Positions 36,241 to 45,780 of a stretch of 64,000 nucleotides of DNA are shown piece by piece. The translations under genes and the position numbers were made by a program. The number at the start of each line of letters is the position of its first letter. The first letter of the stretch is position 1. This DNA is from DASQHW01 sp038209365 (lineage in GTDB: Bacteria > Actinomycetota > Acidimicrobiia > IMCC26256 > PALSA-610): assembly GCA_038209365.1 (NCBI GenBank), contig JBBQXS010000015.1:1-64000 (forward strand). Direction: 5' to 3'. The notes beneath the pieces are model-generated. The model did no database searches. It was not told the origin of the DNA and was given only the letters and a program-made list of their open reading frames with translations.

Positions 36241-37220
36241 GCGCGACGCCTGCGCAGCTCTTCGACGATCGCGGGAACGATCTCGTGCAGATCGCCGATG
36301 ACCGCGTAGTCGGCCTTGGTCACCATGGGCGCGTCGGGATCGGTGTTGATGGCGAGCACGTGCTTCGCCGCCTGCATGCCCACCCAGTGTTGTATGGCGC
36401 CGGAGATCCCGCACGCGATGTAAAGATCTGGTGCGACGCGCTTGCCCGTCTGGCCGACCTGGTCGGCGTGCGGCCGCCAGCCTTGATTGGTGACGACCCG
36501 GGAGCAGCCGACCGCGGCGCCGAGGAGCCCGGCCAGCGCTTCGATGGCGGCGAAGCCGTCTTCGGAGCCGACGCCGCGCCCGCCGCTCACGACGACGGGC
36601 GCGGTCGTGAGGGTGATCCCTTCAGTGATCTGCACTCGGTCGACGACACGCGTGCGCCCGGATTCGGGCCCGAGCGTCGGGACGAACTCGGTGACGGTCG
36701 GCTCCGATGCCGGCACGTCAGACGGGTCGATCGGAAAGGCGTGCAACGCGCAGCTCAGGATCGGGAGGCGCGCCTCGAGGGTGGCCTCTTCGATGAGGCT
36801 GCCGCCCCATCGGATGCGCCGGATCTGCCACGGCGCCCCGGGGGTGGCGCGCACGACATTGGCCGCGAACGGTTCGTTCGCGATCGCCGCGGTGTGGGCC
36901 AATACCTCGTTGCCGCGCTCGGTCCCGGTCGCGACGATTGCCGAGGGCGACACCGCAGCCGCGAGTTGATGGAGCGCGTCACCCCACGCCTCCGGCGCGT
37001 AGTCGTCGAGCTCGGCGTGTCGCACGTGCCAGATGCTGCCGGCGCCCGGAATCGCGGGCGGTACCTCAGCGCCGATGACGACCGCGGCGACGGGAGCGGC
37101 AGGCAGGCACGCGCTCGCGAACTTGAGTGCCTGCCGCGCGTCATCATGCATGGTGCCGCGGTCGTGATCGATCAACACCAGGACGGGATCCGTCATCGTT
37201 CCCGGTGCTCCGCCGGTCAT
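36237..37220 (-). CDS. etfA: Electron transfer flavoprotein alpha subunit
   Basis: The 327-residue protein has the C-terminal FAD domain of EtfA: VVVSGGRGVGSEDGF, GWRPHADQVGQTGKRVAPDL, YIACGISGAIQHWVGM and the AINTDPDAPM end of the domain. Together with EtfB it would take electrons from the dimethylglycine/sarcosine dehydrogenase encoded just upstream. The N-terminal part is less conserved, as usual. The ATG at 37220 overlaps the etfB stop as ATGA, and the gene ends overlapping the transporter ATPase. Confidence 0.92.
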   Translation of the reverse strand: MTGGAPGTMTDPVLVLIDHDRGTMHDDARQALKFASACLPAAPVAAVVIGAEVPPAIPGAGSIWHVRHAELDDYAPEAWGDALHQLAAAVSPSAIVATGTERGNEVLAHTAAIANEPFAANVVRATPGAPWQIRRIRWGGSLIEEATLEARLPILSCALHAFPIDPSDVPASEPTVTEFVPTLGPESGRTRVVDRVQITEGITLTTAPVVVSGGRGVGSEDGFAAIEALAGLLGAAVGCSRVVTNQGWRPHADQVGQTGKRVAPDLYIACGISGAIQHWVGMQAAKHVLAINTDPDAPMVTKADYAVIGDLHEIVPAIVEELRRRRA

Positions 37221-38002
37221 GCGAGCCCCAGCTCGTAGAGCAGGTCGACCACCGCGGCGGCGGCATCGGCACCGGTGCCGAGCAGCACCGTCTCGGTGAG
37301 CTCGACCGTCGGCGTCTCGAACCGCATCATGGTGAGACCGCCGGTCGGCGGTGACGCGTCGATGGTTCGTACGTCGGCCTTCTTCGACCGCAGCCGTCCG
37401 GGCAGCGTCGGGTACCGCGGCAGGTTGATGCCCTCCTTCACGCCGACGACAGCCGGCAGCGCCATCCGGTAGACCTCGAACCCGGCGTCGCACTCACGGC
37501 GCGCGGTGAGCACGTCGTCGTCGACGTCGATCGCCTTGATGCCGTTGACAATCGGCCGACCCAGCGCGCGTGCGACACGGATCCCGACCTGGAAGCCGCC
37601 CGAGTCGGCGGACTCGTTGCCGAAGAGCAGCAGGTCGAACGGGCCGTTCTCAGCCTCGATCTCGCGCACCGTCTCGGCGATCGCGTGCGCGGTGGCCTGC
37701 GCGTCGGGATCCTCGCCGTTTGCGACGAGCTCGTTCGAGACGAGGATCGCGTGGTGCGCGCCGACCGAGATCGAAAGGCGCAACTGTTCCTCTGCCTCGG
37801 GCGGGCCTACCGTCAACACGGTGATGTCGCCGCCGTGCGCCTCGACGAGACGGATCGCCTCCTCGACCGCGCACTCCTCGTGCGGGCTCGTAGTGAAGGC
37901 CAGGTTCCTCGCGTCGATCGCGCGTTCGTCGGAGGTGAGCGTGATCTGTGCGCCGGGCGCGGGCACGCGCTTCACGCACACGAGGATTCGCAGCGCGGAC
38001 AA
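37217..38002 (-). CDS. etfB: Electron transfer flavoprotein beta subunit
   Basis: The 261-residue protein shows EtfB hallmarks: ILVCVKRVPAPGAQI at the start, SPHEECAVEEAIRL, VLTVGPPEAEEQLR, FGNESADSGGFQVG and ALPAVVGVKEGINLPRYP. It follows the dehydrogenase gene by 7 bp and overlaps etfA by 4 bp, so the dehydrogenase, etfB and etfA form one expression unit. The TTG at 38002 is the first start codon in frame and lacks a good ribosome site; translation may depend on coupling. Confidence 0.92.
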   Translation of the reverse strand: MSALRILVCVKRVPAPGAQITLTSDERAIDARNLAFTTSPHEECAVEEAIRLVEAHGGDITVLTVGPPEAEEQLRLSISVGAHHAILVSNELVANGEDPDAQATAHAIAETVREIEAENGPFDLLLFGNESADSGGFQVGIRVARALGRPIVNGIKAIDVDDDVLTARRECDAGFEVYRMALPAVVGVKEGINLPRYPTLPGRLRSKKADVRTIDASPPTGGLTMMRFETPTVELTETVLLGTGADAAAAVVDLLYELGLA

Positions 38003-38009
38003 CGACGTG

Positions 38010-40517
38010 TCAGCCCTTCATGCGCGTGTCGTCGGGGTCGAACAAGGGGCGCGAGCCGGAGACGGCGACACGGACCGGGTAGTCCTCGTTCATGTACCGC
38101 ACGCGCAACTCGGTCCCGACGGCTGCATGCTGCGGTGGAAGGTATGCGAGCAGCAGGTACTTGCCGAGTGACGGGCCCGCGCCCGCCGACGTGACCACCG
38201 ACGGTCGTCCCTTCGCGTCGACGATCCGCGCGCCGTCGACGGTGAGGATGGGTTCGGATCCACACATATAGCGGGCAATGCCGTCGCGCGGTGACTTGTG
38301 GTCCTCGACCGTGAGCGTGCACAGCACGGCCGCGGGCGCCGCGTCGCGAGCGAGGAGGTATGCCTCCTTGCCGATGAAGTCGGCGGCCTTCACCTTCGGG
38401 CGCGCGAGGCCGGCTTCGACCGGGGTGTACTCCCCGTCGAGCTCGGCGCCCATGAGCCGGTAGCCCTTCTCCAGTCGTCCGGTCGTGCCGTAGACGCCCG
38501 CGCCGACGGCAGTGATGCCGAACGCCTGGCCCGTCTCCCAGATCCGGTCCCAGATCGGGAGCGCGTGGTCGCTGCTGACGTAGACCTCCCAGCCGTGGTC
38601 GCCGATGTACGAGATGCGGAAGAGGCGGACCGTGATCGAATCGATCAGCACCTCGGCGGTCGAGCCGTAGGGGAGCGCGGCGTCGGTGATGTCGTCGGTC
38701 GTCAGTGCTTCCATCAACGCGCGCGCATTCGGCCCCCACACCCCGATGGTCGAGAACGCGGACGTGCTGTCGACGAAGGACACCAAACCGTCATCGGGGA
38801 GGTGCGCGCGGAACCAGTGGGCGTCGCGCGGCCCGTCGAACGCGCCCGTGACCACGCGGAACGCATCGTCGGCCAGGCGCATGATCGTGAGATCGGACCG
38901 GACGCCGCCGCGGGCATCGAGCAACGGCGTGTACACGGAGCGCCCGACCTTCACGTCGCAGTTGTTCACCGTGAGGTACTGGAGGTAGGCGAGGGAACCG
39001 GGCCCGGTGATGTCGAAGATCACGAACGGAGCAAGGTCGATCATGCCGACACGTTCGCGCAGCGCGAGGTGCTCCGCGTTCATGATCGGTGACCACCAGC
39101 GGGCGTCCCATTCGTGCGGGCGGTCCGCGATCGCGTAGTGGTCGACGAGCGGGGCATTCTGCTCGTACCAGTGCGGACGTTCCCAACCTCCGGCTTGGAA
39201 GTAGACGGCGCCGAGCGCTTGCGTGCGCGCGTGGTACGGCGCGCAGCGGAGGTTGCGTTCCGATGTCCATTGCTCGCGCGGGTGCACGATGCCGTACGTC
39301 TTGTTGTAGTGCTCGGCGCAGCGGGCACGTACGTGATGGTCGTTGCGCGCGTACGGGTAGAAGCGCGTGATGTCGGAATGATGTGGGTCGAGTTCCGGCG
39401 ACCCGTGCGTCATCCACTCGGCGATCATGCGTCCCACGCCCGGCCCCTCCTTGATCCACACGGCGGCAGCCGACCAGAGGTTGGCGACCTCGGCGGTTTC
39501 ACCGAGCAGCGGGAAGCCGTCGGGCGTCAATGACAGCAAGCCGTTGATCGCGTACTTCATCTCCGCAGTGGAAAGGATGTCGGGCATCAGCTCGAGCGCC
39601 TCTTCGAGCTGTTGGTCGAAGTCGTCAGCGGTGAACGGCAGCTCGGTCGGCGACAGGCGCGACTCCCGGATCGACGGGATGTCGTCGGCGCGGTGGAAGA
39701 TCGGCCGGTGCGCGTACGATCCGACCTCCATCGAGCCGCCGGTCTGGCGCTCGTACATGAACGTATCCATGTCGCGGACGATCGGGAAGCCGATCTCGTT
39801 GCCAGTGGCTTCGAGCTCGGGGATCGGGCCCACGTCGATCATCTGGTGCACCGCGGGCGTGAGGGGAATCGTTGCGCCGGCCATCGCAGCGATGCGCGGG
39901 CTCCATACTCCGGACGCGATCACGACGTGCTCCGCTCCGATCCGGCCCTGGTCGGTGAGGACGGCTTGCACGCGTCCGTTCGCGACGTCGATCGCGAGGA
40001 CTTCGAGACCCGCGAACGTCTGCAGCACACCGAGCGCCATCGCACGCTCGCGGAAGAGTGTGCCCGCGCGAAGTGAATCGACGACCGAGACGCTCGGGGT
40101 GTAGAAGCCGCCGAGGACGATGTCGGTGTTGACGAAGGGCAGGAGCTTGCCGACTTCGTCGGGCGTCAGGAGCTCGGCGTCGACACCCCACGCGGTTGCC
40201 GACGTCATGCGCCGGCGGAACTCCTCGAGCCGTTCGCGTGTGCGCGCGACCTCGATACCGCCGCACGTGACGTTGACGCCCATCGCTTCGTACTGCTTTT
40301 GGCTATCGAGCGTCAGCGCGGCCATCTCGCGGTTGTGGTCGACGGGAAAGATGAAGTTCGACGCGTGTCCGGTAGAGCCTCCGGGGTTGGGCAACGGCCC
40401 CTTGTCGATCTGCACGATGTCACGCCAGCCGAGCTCGGCGAGGTGTCCGACCACCGAGTTCCCGACGATGCCGGAACCGATCACCACGACGCTCGCGGCG
40501 GAGGGCAGGTCGCTCAC
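38010..40517 (-). CDS. Dimethylglycine/sarcosine dehydrogenase (DAO-FAO-GcvT fusion)
   Basis: The 835-residue protein has an N-terminal FAD domain (VVVIGSGIVGNSVVGHLAEL, then GGSTGHASN with the His expected for covalent flavin), a middle FAO domain, and a C-terminal GcvT-like folate domain (RVGMIDLAPFVIFDITGPGS to GAGPSLGKYLLLAYL). This is the architecture of dimethylglycine and sarcosine dehydrogenases, which oxidise an N-methyl group and form methylene-tetrahydrofolate. Etf genes directly downstream supply the electron acceptor. Which of the two substrates is preferred cannot be decided by eye. The GTG start has GGAG seven bases upstream and overlaps the IclR stop. Confidence 0.92.
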   Translation of the reverse strand: MSDLPSAASVVVIGSGIVGNSVVGHLAELGWRDIVQIDKGPLPNPGGSTGHASNFIFPVDHNREMAALTLDSQKQYEAMGVNVTCGGIEVARTRERLEEFRRRMTSATAWGVDAELLTPDEVGKLLPFVNTDIVLGGFYTPSVSVVDSLRAGTLFRERAMALGVLQTFAGLEVLAIDVANGRVQAVLTDQGRIGAEHVVIASGVWSPRIAAMAGATIPLTPAVHQMIDVGPIPELEATGNEIGFPIVRDMDTFMYERQTGGSMEVGSYAHRPIFHRADDIPSIRESRLSPTELPFTADDFDQQLEEALELMPDILSTAEMKYAINGLLSLTPDGFPLLGETAEVANLWSAAAVWIKEGPGVGRMIAEWMTHGSPELDPHHSDITRFYPYARNDHHVRARCAEHYNKTYGIVHPREQWTSERNLRCAPYHARTQALGAVYFQAGGWERPHWYEQNAPLVDHYAIADRPHEWDARWWSPIMNAEHLALRERVGMIDLAPFVIFDITGPGSLAYLQYLTVNNCDVKVGRSVYTPLLDARGGVRSDLTIMRLADDAFRVVTGAFDGPRDAHWFRAHLPDDGLVSFVDSTSAFSTIGVWGPNARALMEALTTDDITDAALPYGSTAEVLIDSITVRLFRISYIGDHGWEVYVSSDHALPIWDRIWETGQAFGITAVGAGVYGTTGRLEKGYRLMGAELDGEYTPVEAGLARPKVKAADFIGKEAYLLARDAAPAAVLCTLTVEDHKSPRDGIARYMCGSEPILTVDGARIVDAKGRPSVVTSAGAGPSLGKYLLLAYLPPQHAAVGTELRVRYMNEDYPVRVAVSGSRPLFDPDDTRMKG

Positions 40518-41311
40518 GTGTGCGCTCCTCGAGGTGCGTGCGGGCGTCGCACCTTAGGTGCGGATGCGAGCGTCGCGCCGAGCTTGCGCGCCGCGTCGGT
40601 GACGTGCGCAGCGATTGTGTCGGGGTCGCGGTCGCCGGGGAAGCGGTAGGTCGGTCCGTGACAGTGGATCGCCGCAGTCGTGGAGCCCGACGCGTCGACG
40701 ATCGGTGCTGCGATCGACGTGATGCCGTCGTCGAACTCGCCGATCGTCCACACGTGACCGGCGCGGCGGATGCTTGCGAGCCGGCGTGTGACGCGGGCGG
40801 GTTGGGTCATCGTGCGACGCGTGAGTCGCGCCAGCGGCCGGGCGAGATAGGCCTCGATCGTGCGTGCCGGCTGGGCTGCGAGGAGCACCAGGCCCGACGA
40901 CACGACGTGCAGCGGGAGGCGAACGCCGGTCCAATCGCGCAGTGTGACCTCGTGCGAGGTCTCGACGTGATCGAGGTACACGACCTCGTCGCCGTCGATC
41001 ACGGAGAGACCGGACGTCTCGCCCGTGCGCGCGACAAGATCAGCCAGCACGGGTCGCGCCCGCCGCACGAGTGTTGCCGACACGTCGCTCGCGTCCGCGA
41101 GCAAACGGATGCCGGCACCGATGCCGTACGTGCCCGCGTCGTCGATGCGGACGACCGCGCCGAGCGATTCGAGGGTGGCGAGCATCCGCGCCACGGTGCT
41201 CACGGGCAGGTCGACGGCGCGCGCCACGTCAGTGATGCCGCCCGGCACGCTCGCGACCTGGCGCAGCACTGCGAACGCCCGATCGACCGACTGCACGCTT
41301 CCGGTTGCCAC
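40514..41311 (-). CDS. IclR-family transcription regulator
   Basis: The 265-residue protein has an N-terminal winged helix (VDRAFAVLRQVASVPGGITD, LPVSTVARMLATLESLGAV) and the IclR effector domain (LVARTGETSGLSVIDGDEVV, LPLHVVSSGLVLLAAQP, ITSIAAPIVDASGSTTAAIH). It lies inside the operon, 3 bp after the methyltransferase gene and overlapping the dehydrogenase gene. It therefore probably regulates its own operon in response to betaine or a breakdown product. GGAG six bases before the GTG supports the start. Confidence 0.92.
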   Translation of the reverse strand: MATGSVQSVDRAFAVLRQVASVPGGITDVARAVDLPVSTVARMLATLESLGAVVRIDDAGTYGIGAGIRLLADASDVSATLVRRARPVLADLVARTGETSGLSVIDGDEVVYLDHVETSHEVTLRDWTGVRLPLHVVSSGLVLLAAQPARTIEAYLARPLARLTRRTMTQPARVTRRLASIRRAGHVWTIGEFDDGITSIAAPIVDASGSTTAAIHCHGPTYRFPGDRDPDTIAAHVTDAARKLGATLASAPKVRRPHAPRGAHT

Positions 41312-41314
41312 GGT

Positions 41315-42859
41315 TTACTCCATCTCGTCGGGCATCTCGGACTTGCGCCGGGTGATGAACTCCTGGAGCTCCTCGTCGACGGCGGTGTCGATCGGCGGCG
41401 GTTCGTAGGCGTCGAGCTGTCGCTTCCAGATCGCGTTGGCGCGCTGCGCGGCGTCGAGGCCGCCATCCTCGAGCCACTGTTCGTAGCTGGCGTTGTCGGC
41501 GGTCGTCGAGCGGTAGAAAGCGTTCTCGAAGTTGGCCAGCGTGTGTGCGGTCCCGAGAAAGTGTTGTCCGGGTCCGTTCTCGCGGATGGCGTCGAGGGCC
41601 TGACCGTTGGCCGAGAGGTCGACGCCCCGCACGAAGGTCGCCATCATGCCGAGCTGGTCGTCGTCGAGGACGAACTTCTCGTAGCCGATGGCGAGCCCGC
41701 CCTCGAGCCAGCCGGCCGCGTGTAGCACGAAGTTCACGCCCCCGAGCACAGTCGCCTGCAGCGTGTTGGCCGACTCGTACGCGGCTTGCGCGTCGGGAAG
41801 CTTCGACGCGCACAACGAGCCACCTGATCTGAACGGCACGCCGAGTCGGCGTGCGAGCTGGGCGACGACGTAGAGCACGAGCGACGGTTCGGGTGTGCCG
41901 AACGTGGGGGCTCCGGTCTGCATCGACATCGACGACGCGAACGATCCGAACACGACGGGTGCCCCCGGCCGCACGAGCTGCACGAACGCCATGCCGGCGA
42001 GCGCCTCCGCGAGCGTCTGGGCCGCGACGCCCGCGGTCGTCACCGGGGCCATCGCGCCGGCGAGGATGAACGGCGTGATGATGCACGCCTGGTTGGCGGC
42101 GGCATAGACCTGCGCGGATGCGAGCATGGTCGCGTCCCACACCAGTGGCGACGCCGCATTGATGAGGCTCGTCATCACGGTGCGATCGCCGAGGTCACCA
42201 CCGAAGCCGATCCGGGCGAGCTCGACGCTGTCGGCGGCCCGCGATCCGGCGGTCACCGAGCCCATGAACGGCTTGTCGCTGTAGCGCAGATGCGCGTACA
42301 CCATGTCCAGATGCCGTTTGTTGACCGGGATGTCGACGGGCTCGCACACCGTGCCGCCGGAATGGTGGAGGTTGGGTGAGACGTACGTGAGCTTCACGAA
42401 GTTCTCGAAGTCGGCGAGGGTCGCGTAGCGGCGACCGGCATCGAGATCGTGGACGAACGGAGAGCCGTAGTTCGGCGCGAACACCGTGGCGTCCCCACCG
42501 ATCTGCACGCTGTGATCCGGGTTGCGCGCATGCTGTGTATAGACGGCCGGCGCGGTGGCCTGGACGATTGCGCGGCACATCCCGCGCGGGAACCGCACAC
42601 GGTCACCGTCGACGTCCGCGCCGGCGGCCGCGTACAGATCGAGCGCGTCGGCGTAGTCGCGCACGATGATCCCGACCTCCTCGAGGATCACGTCGGCGTT
42701 GTGCTCGATGATCTCGATGCCTTCGTCGCCGACGACCTCGACGGGCTTCAGTGTGCGGGTGAGGAACGGGGACGCTTCGACATGCGTGGCGAGGCGCGCC
42801 GCTTGTCGTCCGGCACGGCCGCCCGTTCGCCGCCGCGGGTTGCCGGTCGCTGCGGTCAT
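41315..42859 (-). CDS. MttB-superfamily corrinoid methyltransferase without pyrrolysine
   Basis: The 514-residue protein belongs to the trimethylamine methyltransferase (MttB) family: EIIEHNADVILEEVGI, PRGMCRAIVQATAPAVY, YGSPFVHDLDAGRRYATLAD, GGVNFVLHAAGWLEGGLAI and LGTAHTLANFENAF. True MttB has an in-frame UAG for pyrrolysine; this gene reads through its whole length with no internal stop. It therefore falls in the MtgB-like group, which demethylates glycine betaine or other quaternary amines, passing methyl to a corrinoid protein. The corrinoid protein gene (45777) and activator gene (42856) are beside it. The ATG overlaps the activator stop. Confidence 0.9.
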   Translation of the reverse strand: MTAATGNPRRRTGGRAGRQAARLATHVEASPFLTRTLKPVEVVGDEGIEIIEHNADVILEEVGIIVRDYADALDLYAAAGADVDGDRVRFPRGMCRAIVQATAPAVYTQHARNPDHSVQIGGDATVFAPNYGSPFVHDLDAGRRYATLADFENFVKLTYVSPNLHHSGGTVCEPVDIPVNKRHLDMVYAHLRYSDKPFMGSVTAGSRAADSVELARIGFGGDLGDRTVMTSLINAASPLVWDATMLASAQVYAAANQACIITPFILAGAMAPVTTAGVAAQTLAEALAGMAFVQLVRPGAPVVFGSFASSMSMQTGAPTFGTPEPSLVLYVVAQLARRLGVPFRSGGSLCASKLPDAQAAYESANTLQATVLGGVNFVLHAAGWLEGGLAIGYEKFVLDDDQLGMMATFVRGVDLSANGQALDAIRENGPGQHFLGTAHTLANFENAFYRSTTADNASYEQWLEDGGLDAAQRANAIWKRQLDAYEPPPIDTAVDEELQEFITRRKSEMPDEME

Positions 42860-44826
42860 GACCCACCCCTTTGGTGCGCGCGCCGGGTTCGGCGCGGTGG
42901 CGCGTCGCCGGAGTCCGGGAAGCCCATCGCGCGGACGAAGTGGGCCTGGAAACTGGGCTCGATCGCCGTTTCGATCTTGTGGATCTTCCTCGCGACGCTC
43001 GCGATCTCCTGGCGCGCCGCTCGTGACAGGAGCGCGCGTACCGCGCCGCTCCCCGCCGCGTTCCCCACATTGCGTGCGATTGCCGGGTCGCAGTCGGGGA
43101 TCAGCCCGAGCACGAGCGCGTACGCCGGATCGATGTGGTTTCCGAACGCGCCGGCGAGTCGCACGGTGGCGAAACTGCTGATCGCGGCGTGGTCCATCAG
43201 CAGTCGGACGCCGGCGTTGAGGGCGGCCTTGGCGAGCTGGATCGCGCGCACGTCGTTCTGCGTGATGCGCAGCTCTCCGCCCGGGCCGGCGTGGAGCACG
43301 TACGCGAATGTGCGTCCCTCGGCAACGACGCGCGCCGAGCGGGCGGCCGCGGCGCCGTCGATGGTGCCGTCGCGACGGATCACGCCGGCGAGGAACAGTT
43401 CGGCGATGACTTCGATGATCCCGGAACCGCAGACGCCCGTGATGTCGACCGACGCGGACTGCATCGGGAACTCAGGTTCGTCGGACCAGGCGGCGACGCC
43501 GATGACCTTGACGCGCGGCTCCAGCGTTTCGGGGTCGATCCGCACTCGTTCGATGGCTCCGATGGTCGCGCGCTGTCCGCACGAGAGTTGTGCCCCCTCG
43601 AACGCGGGTCCGGTGGGGCTGGACGCCGCGAACAGCCACTCGCGGTTTCCCAGCACGATCTCCGCGTTGGTGCCGACGTCGACGAGCAGCATGACTGCAT
43701 CGCCACGGTGCGGGCCCTCCTGCAACACTGCGGCCGCGGTGTCGGCGCCGACGTGGCCTGCGATGCACGGCAACATGTGCAGGTGCGCGCTGGGCAGGTC
43801 GAGCTCGACGTCTTCGGACCACGCGTCGATTGGCTCGTCCGTGGCAAGCGTGAAGGGCGCAGTGCCGAGGGGCGTCGGATCGATGCCGAGCACGAGGTGG
43901 TGCATGATCGGGTTGCCGACCAGCACGACGTCGACGACGCGATCCCGTTCGATGGCAGCCGCCCCGACGAGCTGCCCGATCAGATCCCGGAGCCCGGCGC
44001 GGATCGCGGCTGTGAGCTCGTGCGCGCCCTGCTCGTGCATCATCACGTACGACACGCGGCTCATCAGATCCTCGCCGAAGCGGATCTGCGGATTCATGAT
44101 CCCGGTCGACGCGACGACCTCACCGGTTGCGAGATCGCAAAGATGGCCGGCGACAGTCGTGGAGCCGACATCGATCGCGACGCCGTACGCGGCGTCGACG
44201 AAGCCGGGCCACACCGCCGCCACCCAGTGCGCGTCGTGGACGGCGACCGTGACGGTGGACGCGCCGCCGGCCAGGGCGGGCTGCAATGCGGCGAGCACCG
44301 CGGGTCGTATGTCGAGGTTCGTCAGTTGCCACTGGTCGGCCAGCGCGTCGAACAGACGTCGCAGGTCACTCCGATCGGCGCCGAGATCAGGCGCCGGTAC
44401 GTCGACGAGGTACAGGTGCACGACGGGGTCGATGACGAGATCCGACAGCGCGACGGTCTTGCGAATCACAGGCCGGTGGACCTGGCTCGCCGGTGGCACG
44501 TCGACGAGCACATCGCCGGTGATGTGCGCCGCGCACGCGAGCCGGCTCGTGCTGTTGAGCGGGCGCCTGCCGCAATACGCCCGCTCGGCCGCGCTTGGGC
44601 CGTCGAGATTGCCGGGCTCGCTCACGATCGCGTGTTTGGCGAACTCCCCGAACGCGGGCGCGACTATGCACCGGCCGCAAATTGCCCGCCCGCCGCAGAT
44701 CGAATCGAGGTCGACGCCGAGACGGCGCGCGGCGTCGAGCACGGTCGTGCCGACCGGAACGGCTCCCCGTAGTCCGCTGGGTGCGAACACGACAGTCGCG
44801 TCTCGGGATCGCGCGGTCGCGCTCAC
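42856..44826 (-). CDS. ATP-dependent corrinoid reductive activator (RACo/RamA-like, ferredoxin plus ASKHA)
   Basis: The 656-residue protein has an N-terminal [2Fe-2S] ferredoxin domain (CGGRAICGRC, then a fourth Cys in SRLACAAH), a middle domain, and a C-terminal ASKHA ATPase of the DUF4445 type (VAIDVGSTTVAGHL, VDVGTNAEIVLG, VCGSGIIEVIAELF, VRLAGAFGNHID). Such proteins use ATP to push an electron onto inactive Co(II) corrinoid proteins, restoring Co(I). Position between methyltransferase and corrinoid protein genes supports this. The GTG start overlaps the upstream small gene's stop. Confidence 0.9.
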   Translation of the reverse strand: MSATARSRDATVVFAPSGLRGAVPVGTTVLDAARRLGVDLDSICGGRAICGRCIVAPAFGEFAKHAIVSEPGNLDGPSAAERAYCGRRPLNSTSRLACAAHITGDVLVDVPPASQVHRPVIRKTVALSDLVIDPVVHLYLVDVPAPDLGADRSDLRRLFDALADQWQLTNLDIRPAVLAALQPALAGGASTVTVAVHDAHWVAAVWPGFVDAAYGVAIDVGSTTVAGHLCDLATGEVVASTGIMNPQIRFGEDLMSRVSYVMMHEQGAHELTAAIRAGLRDLIGQLVGAAAIERDRVVDVVLVGNPIMHHLVLGIDPTPLGTAPFTLATDEPIDAWSEDVELDLPSAHLHMLPCIAGHVGADTAAAVLQEGPHRGDAVMLLVDVGTNAEIVLGNREWLFAASSPTGPAFEGAQLSCGQRATIGAIERVRIDPETLEPRVKVIGVAAWSDEPEFPMQSASVDITGVCGSGIIEVIAELFLAGVIRRDGTIDGAAAARSARVVAEGRTFAYVLHAGPGGELRITQNDVRAIQLAKAALNAGVRLLMDHAAISSFATVRLAGAFGNHIDPAYALVLGLIPDCDPAIARNVGNAAGSGAVRALLSRAARQEIASVARKIHKIETAIEPSFQAHFVRAMGFPDSGDAPPRRTRRAHQRGGS

Positions 44827-45161
44827 GGTCGGAGATCCGTCACGTCGGGGTCCCAACCGCCGTTGGCCGCGAAGCGTTGCAGGCGCTCGAGCGGGAACGC
44901 GTCATCGAGCCGTTGGGCTTCCTGCTTCGCGGTCGCCTCGAGCGCGTCTCCACCGGATGGCATCGCGAGCGACGTGCGCCGCCACTCGCCGACATATTCG
45001 CTGGCGGTCTTCTTGTCGGCGACCATGGCGGCCTCGTCGATCGCGCGCTGGAATCGGCGCGGCAGGACCACTTGGCGCTTCTCGTTGCCCGACCGTGCGT
45101 TCACCTGCGCCGGAATGTCGCGCCAGGAGATGACGACGAGCTCATTAGCGCGCCGCGGCAT
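44823..45161 (-). CDS. Small 'virulence factor' family protein of corrinoid-methyltransferase operons
   Basis: The 112-residue protein begins ELVVISWRDIPAQVNARSGN and has LPRRFQRAIDEAAMVADKK and SEYVGEWRR. The family carries the uninformative name 'virulence factor' and is often found next to MttB-type methyltransferase and DUF1638 genes, which points to a role in methyl transfer rather than virulence. No catalytic motif is obvious. It overlaps the DUF1638 gene by 17 bp and the activator gene by 4 bp. Confidence 0.8.
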   Translation of the reverse strand: MPRRANELVVISWRDIPAQVNARSGNEKRQVVLPRRFQRAIDEAAMVADKKTASEYVGEWRRTSLAMPSGGDALEATAKQEAQRLDDAFPLERLQRFAANGGWDPDVTDLRP

Positions 45162-45780
45162 CGTGAGCCTGCTGACGGTCGACGAATGCGAGTACCGGGG
45201 CGCGGAGTCCTTCACGACCGGCGCTGCGATGTACGAAGTCGAGGTCGAGACGAGCGGCGACCGCTCGCGCTCGCTCGACGAGATCCGGCTCGGGCGCTTG
45301 CGAGAGGAACACGACGCGTCGGTACGCCCCGAAGTAGGTGTCGCGCAGCTCGGGATGACGGTCGAGACCGAGCCCGCGCCAGACGAGCGCGTCGAAGTGC
45401 TTCGTGAGGAAGTCCGTGAGGTAGAAGGTGCCGAGCTCCTCGTCCTGCAGCGCCTGGAACCGGGCCGCGCCGGCGAAGACCTCGTAGCAATGAGCCCCCG
45501 GAAGCCGTTGCACGCCGGGGAACTCGCCGACCAGCGCATCGAGCGCGCCGCCGGTACCGCAGTCGGCGTAGGCGACGAACACCGGCCGGTGGGCGTCGGC
45601 GGCTGCTTGCAGAAGCGGTCGCAACGTCGGTGTGATGCCGTCGGGTCGGTTGTGCAACCGCGCCGGCAAGTATTCGACGTCGACGAACGCCTCGAAGCCG
45701 CCGGCGCGAAGGACGGCGCGTAGGTCGCCGGCGAGCGCGCCGCACGCGAGCACGAGCGGTCGGCGCGACGGAGTGGTCAC
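45145..45780 (-). CDS. DUF1638 family protein
   Basis: The 211-residue protein starts with PLVLACGALAGDLRAVLR and carries YLPARLHNRPDGITPTLR, VFVAYADCGTGGALDAL, and PGAHCYEVFAG, with conserved Cys, His and Asp that could bind a metal. I take it as DUF1638, known mainly from operons with MttB-like methyltransferases and corrinoid proteins; its activity is not established. The GTG start overlaps the corrinoid protein stop as GTGA. Confidence 0.85.
   Translation of the reverse strand: MTTPSRRPLVLACGALAGDLRAVLRAGGFEAFVDVEYLPARLHNRPDGITPTLRPLLQAAADAHRPVFVAYADCGTGGALDALVGEFPGVQRLPGAHCYEVFAGAARFQALQDEELGTFYLTDFLTKHFDALVWRGLGLDRHPELRDTYFGAYRRVVFLSQAPEPDLVERARAVAARLDLDFVHRSAGREGLRAPVLAFVDRQQAHDAAAR

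Noticed and set aside
42449..45133. Plus-strand open frame of nearly 900 codons opposite the methyltransferase and activator genes
   Set aside because: It runs antisense to three strongly recognised genes and has no family features.
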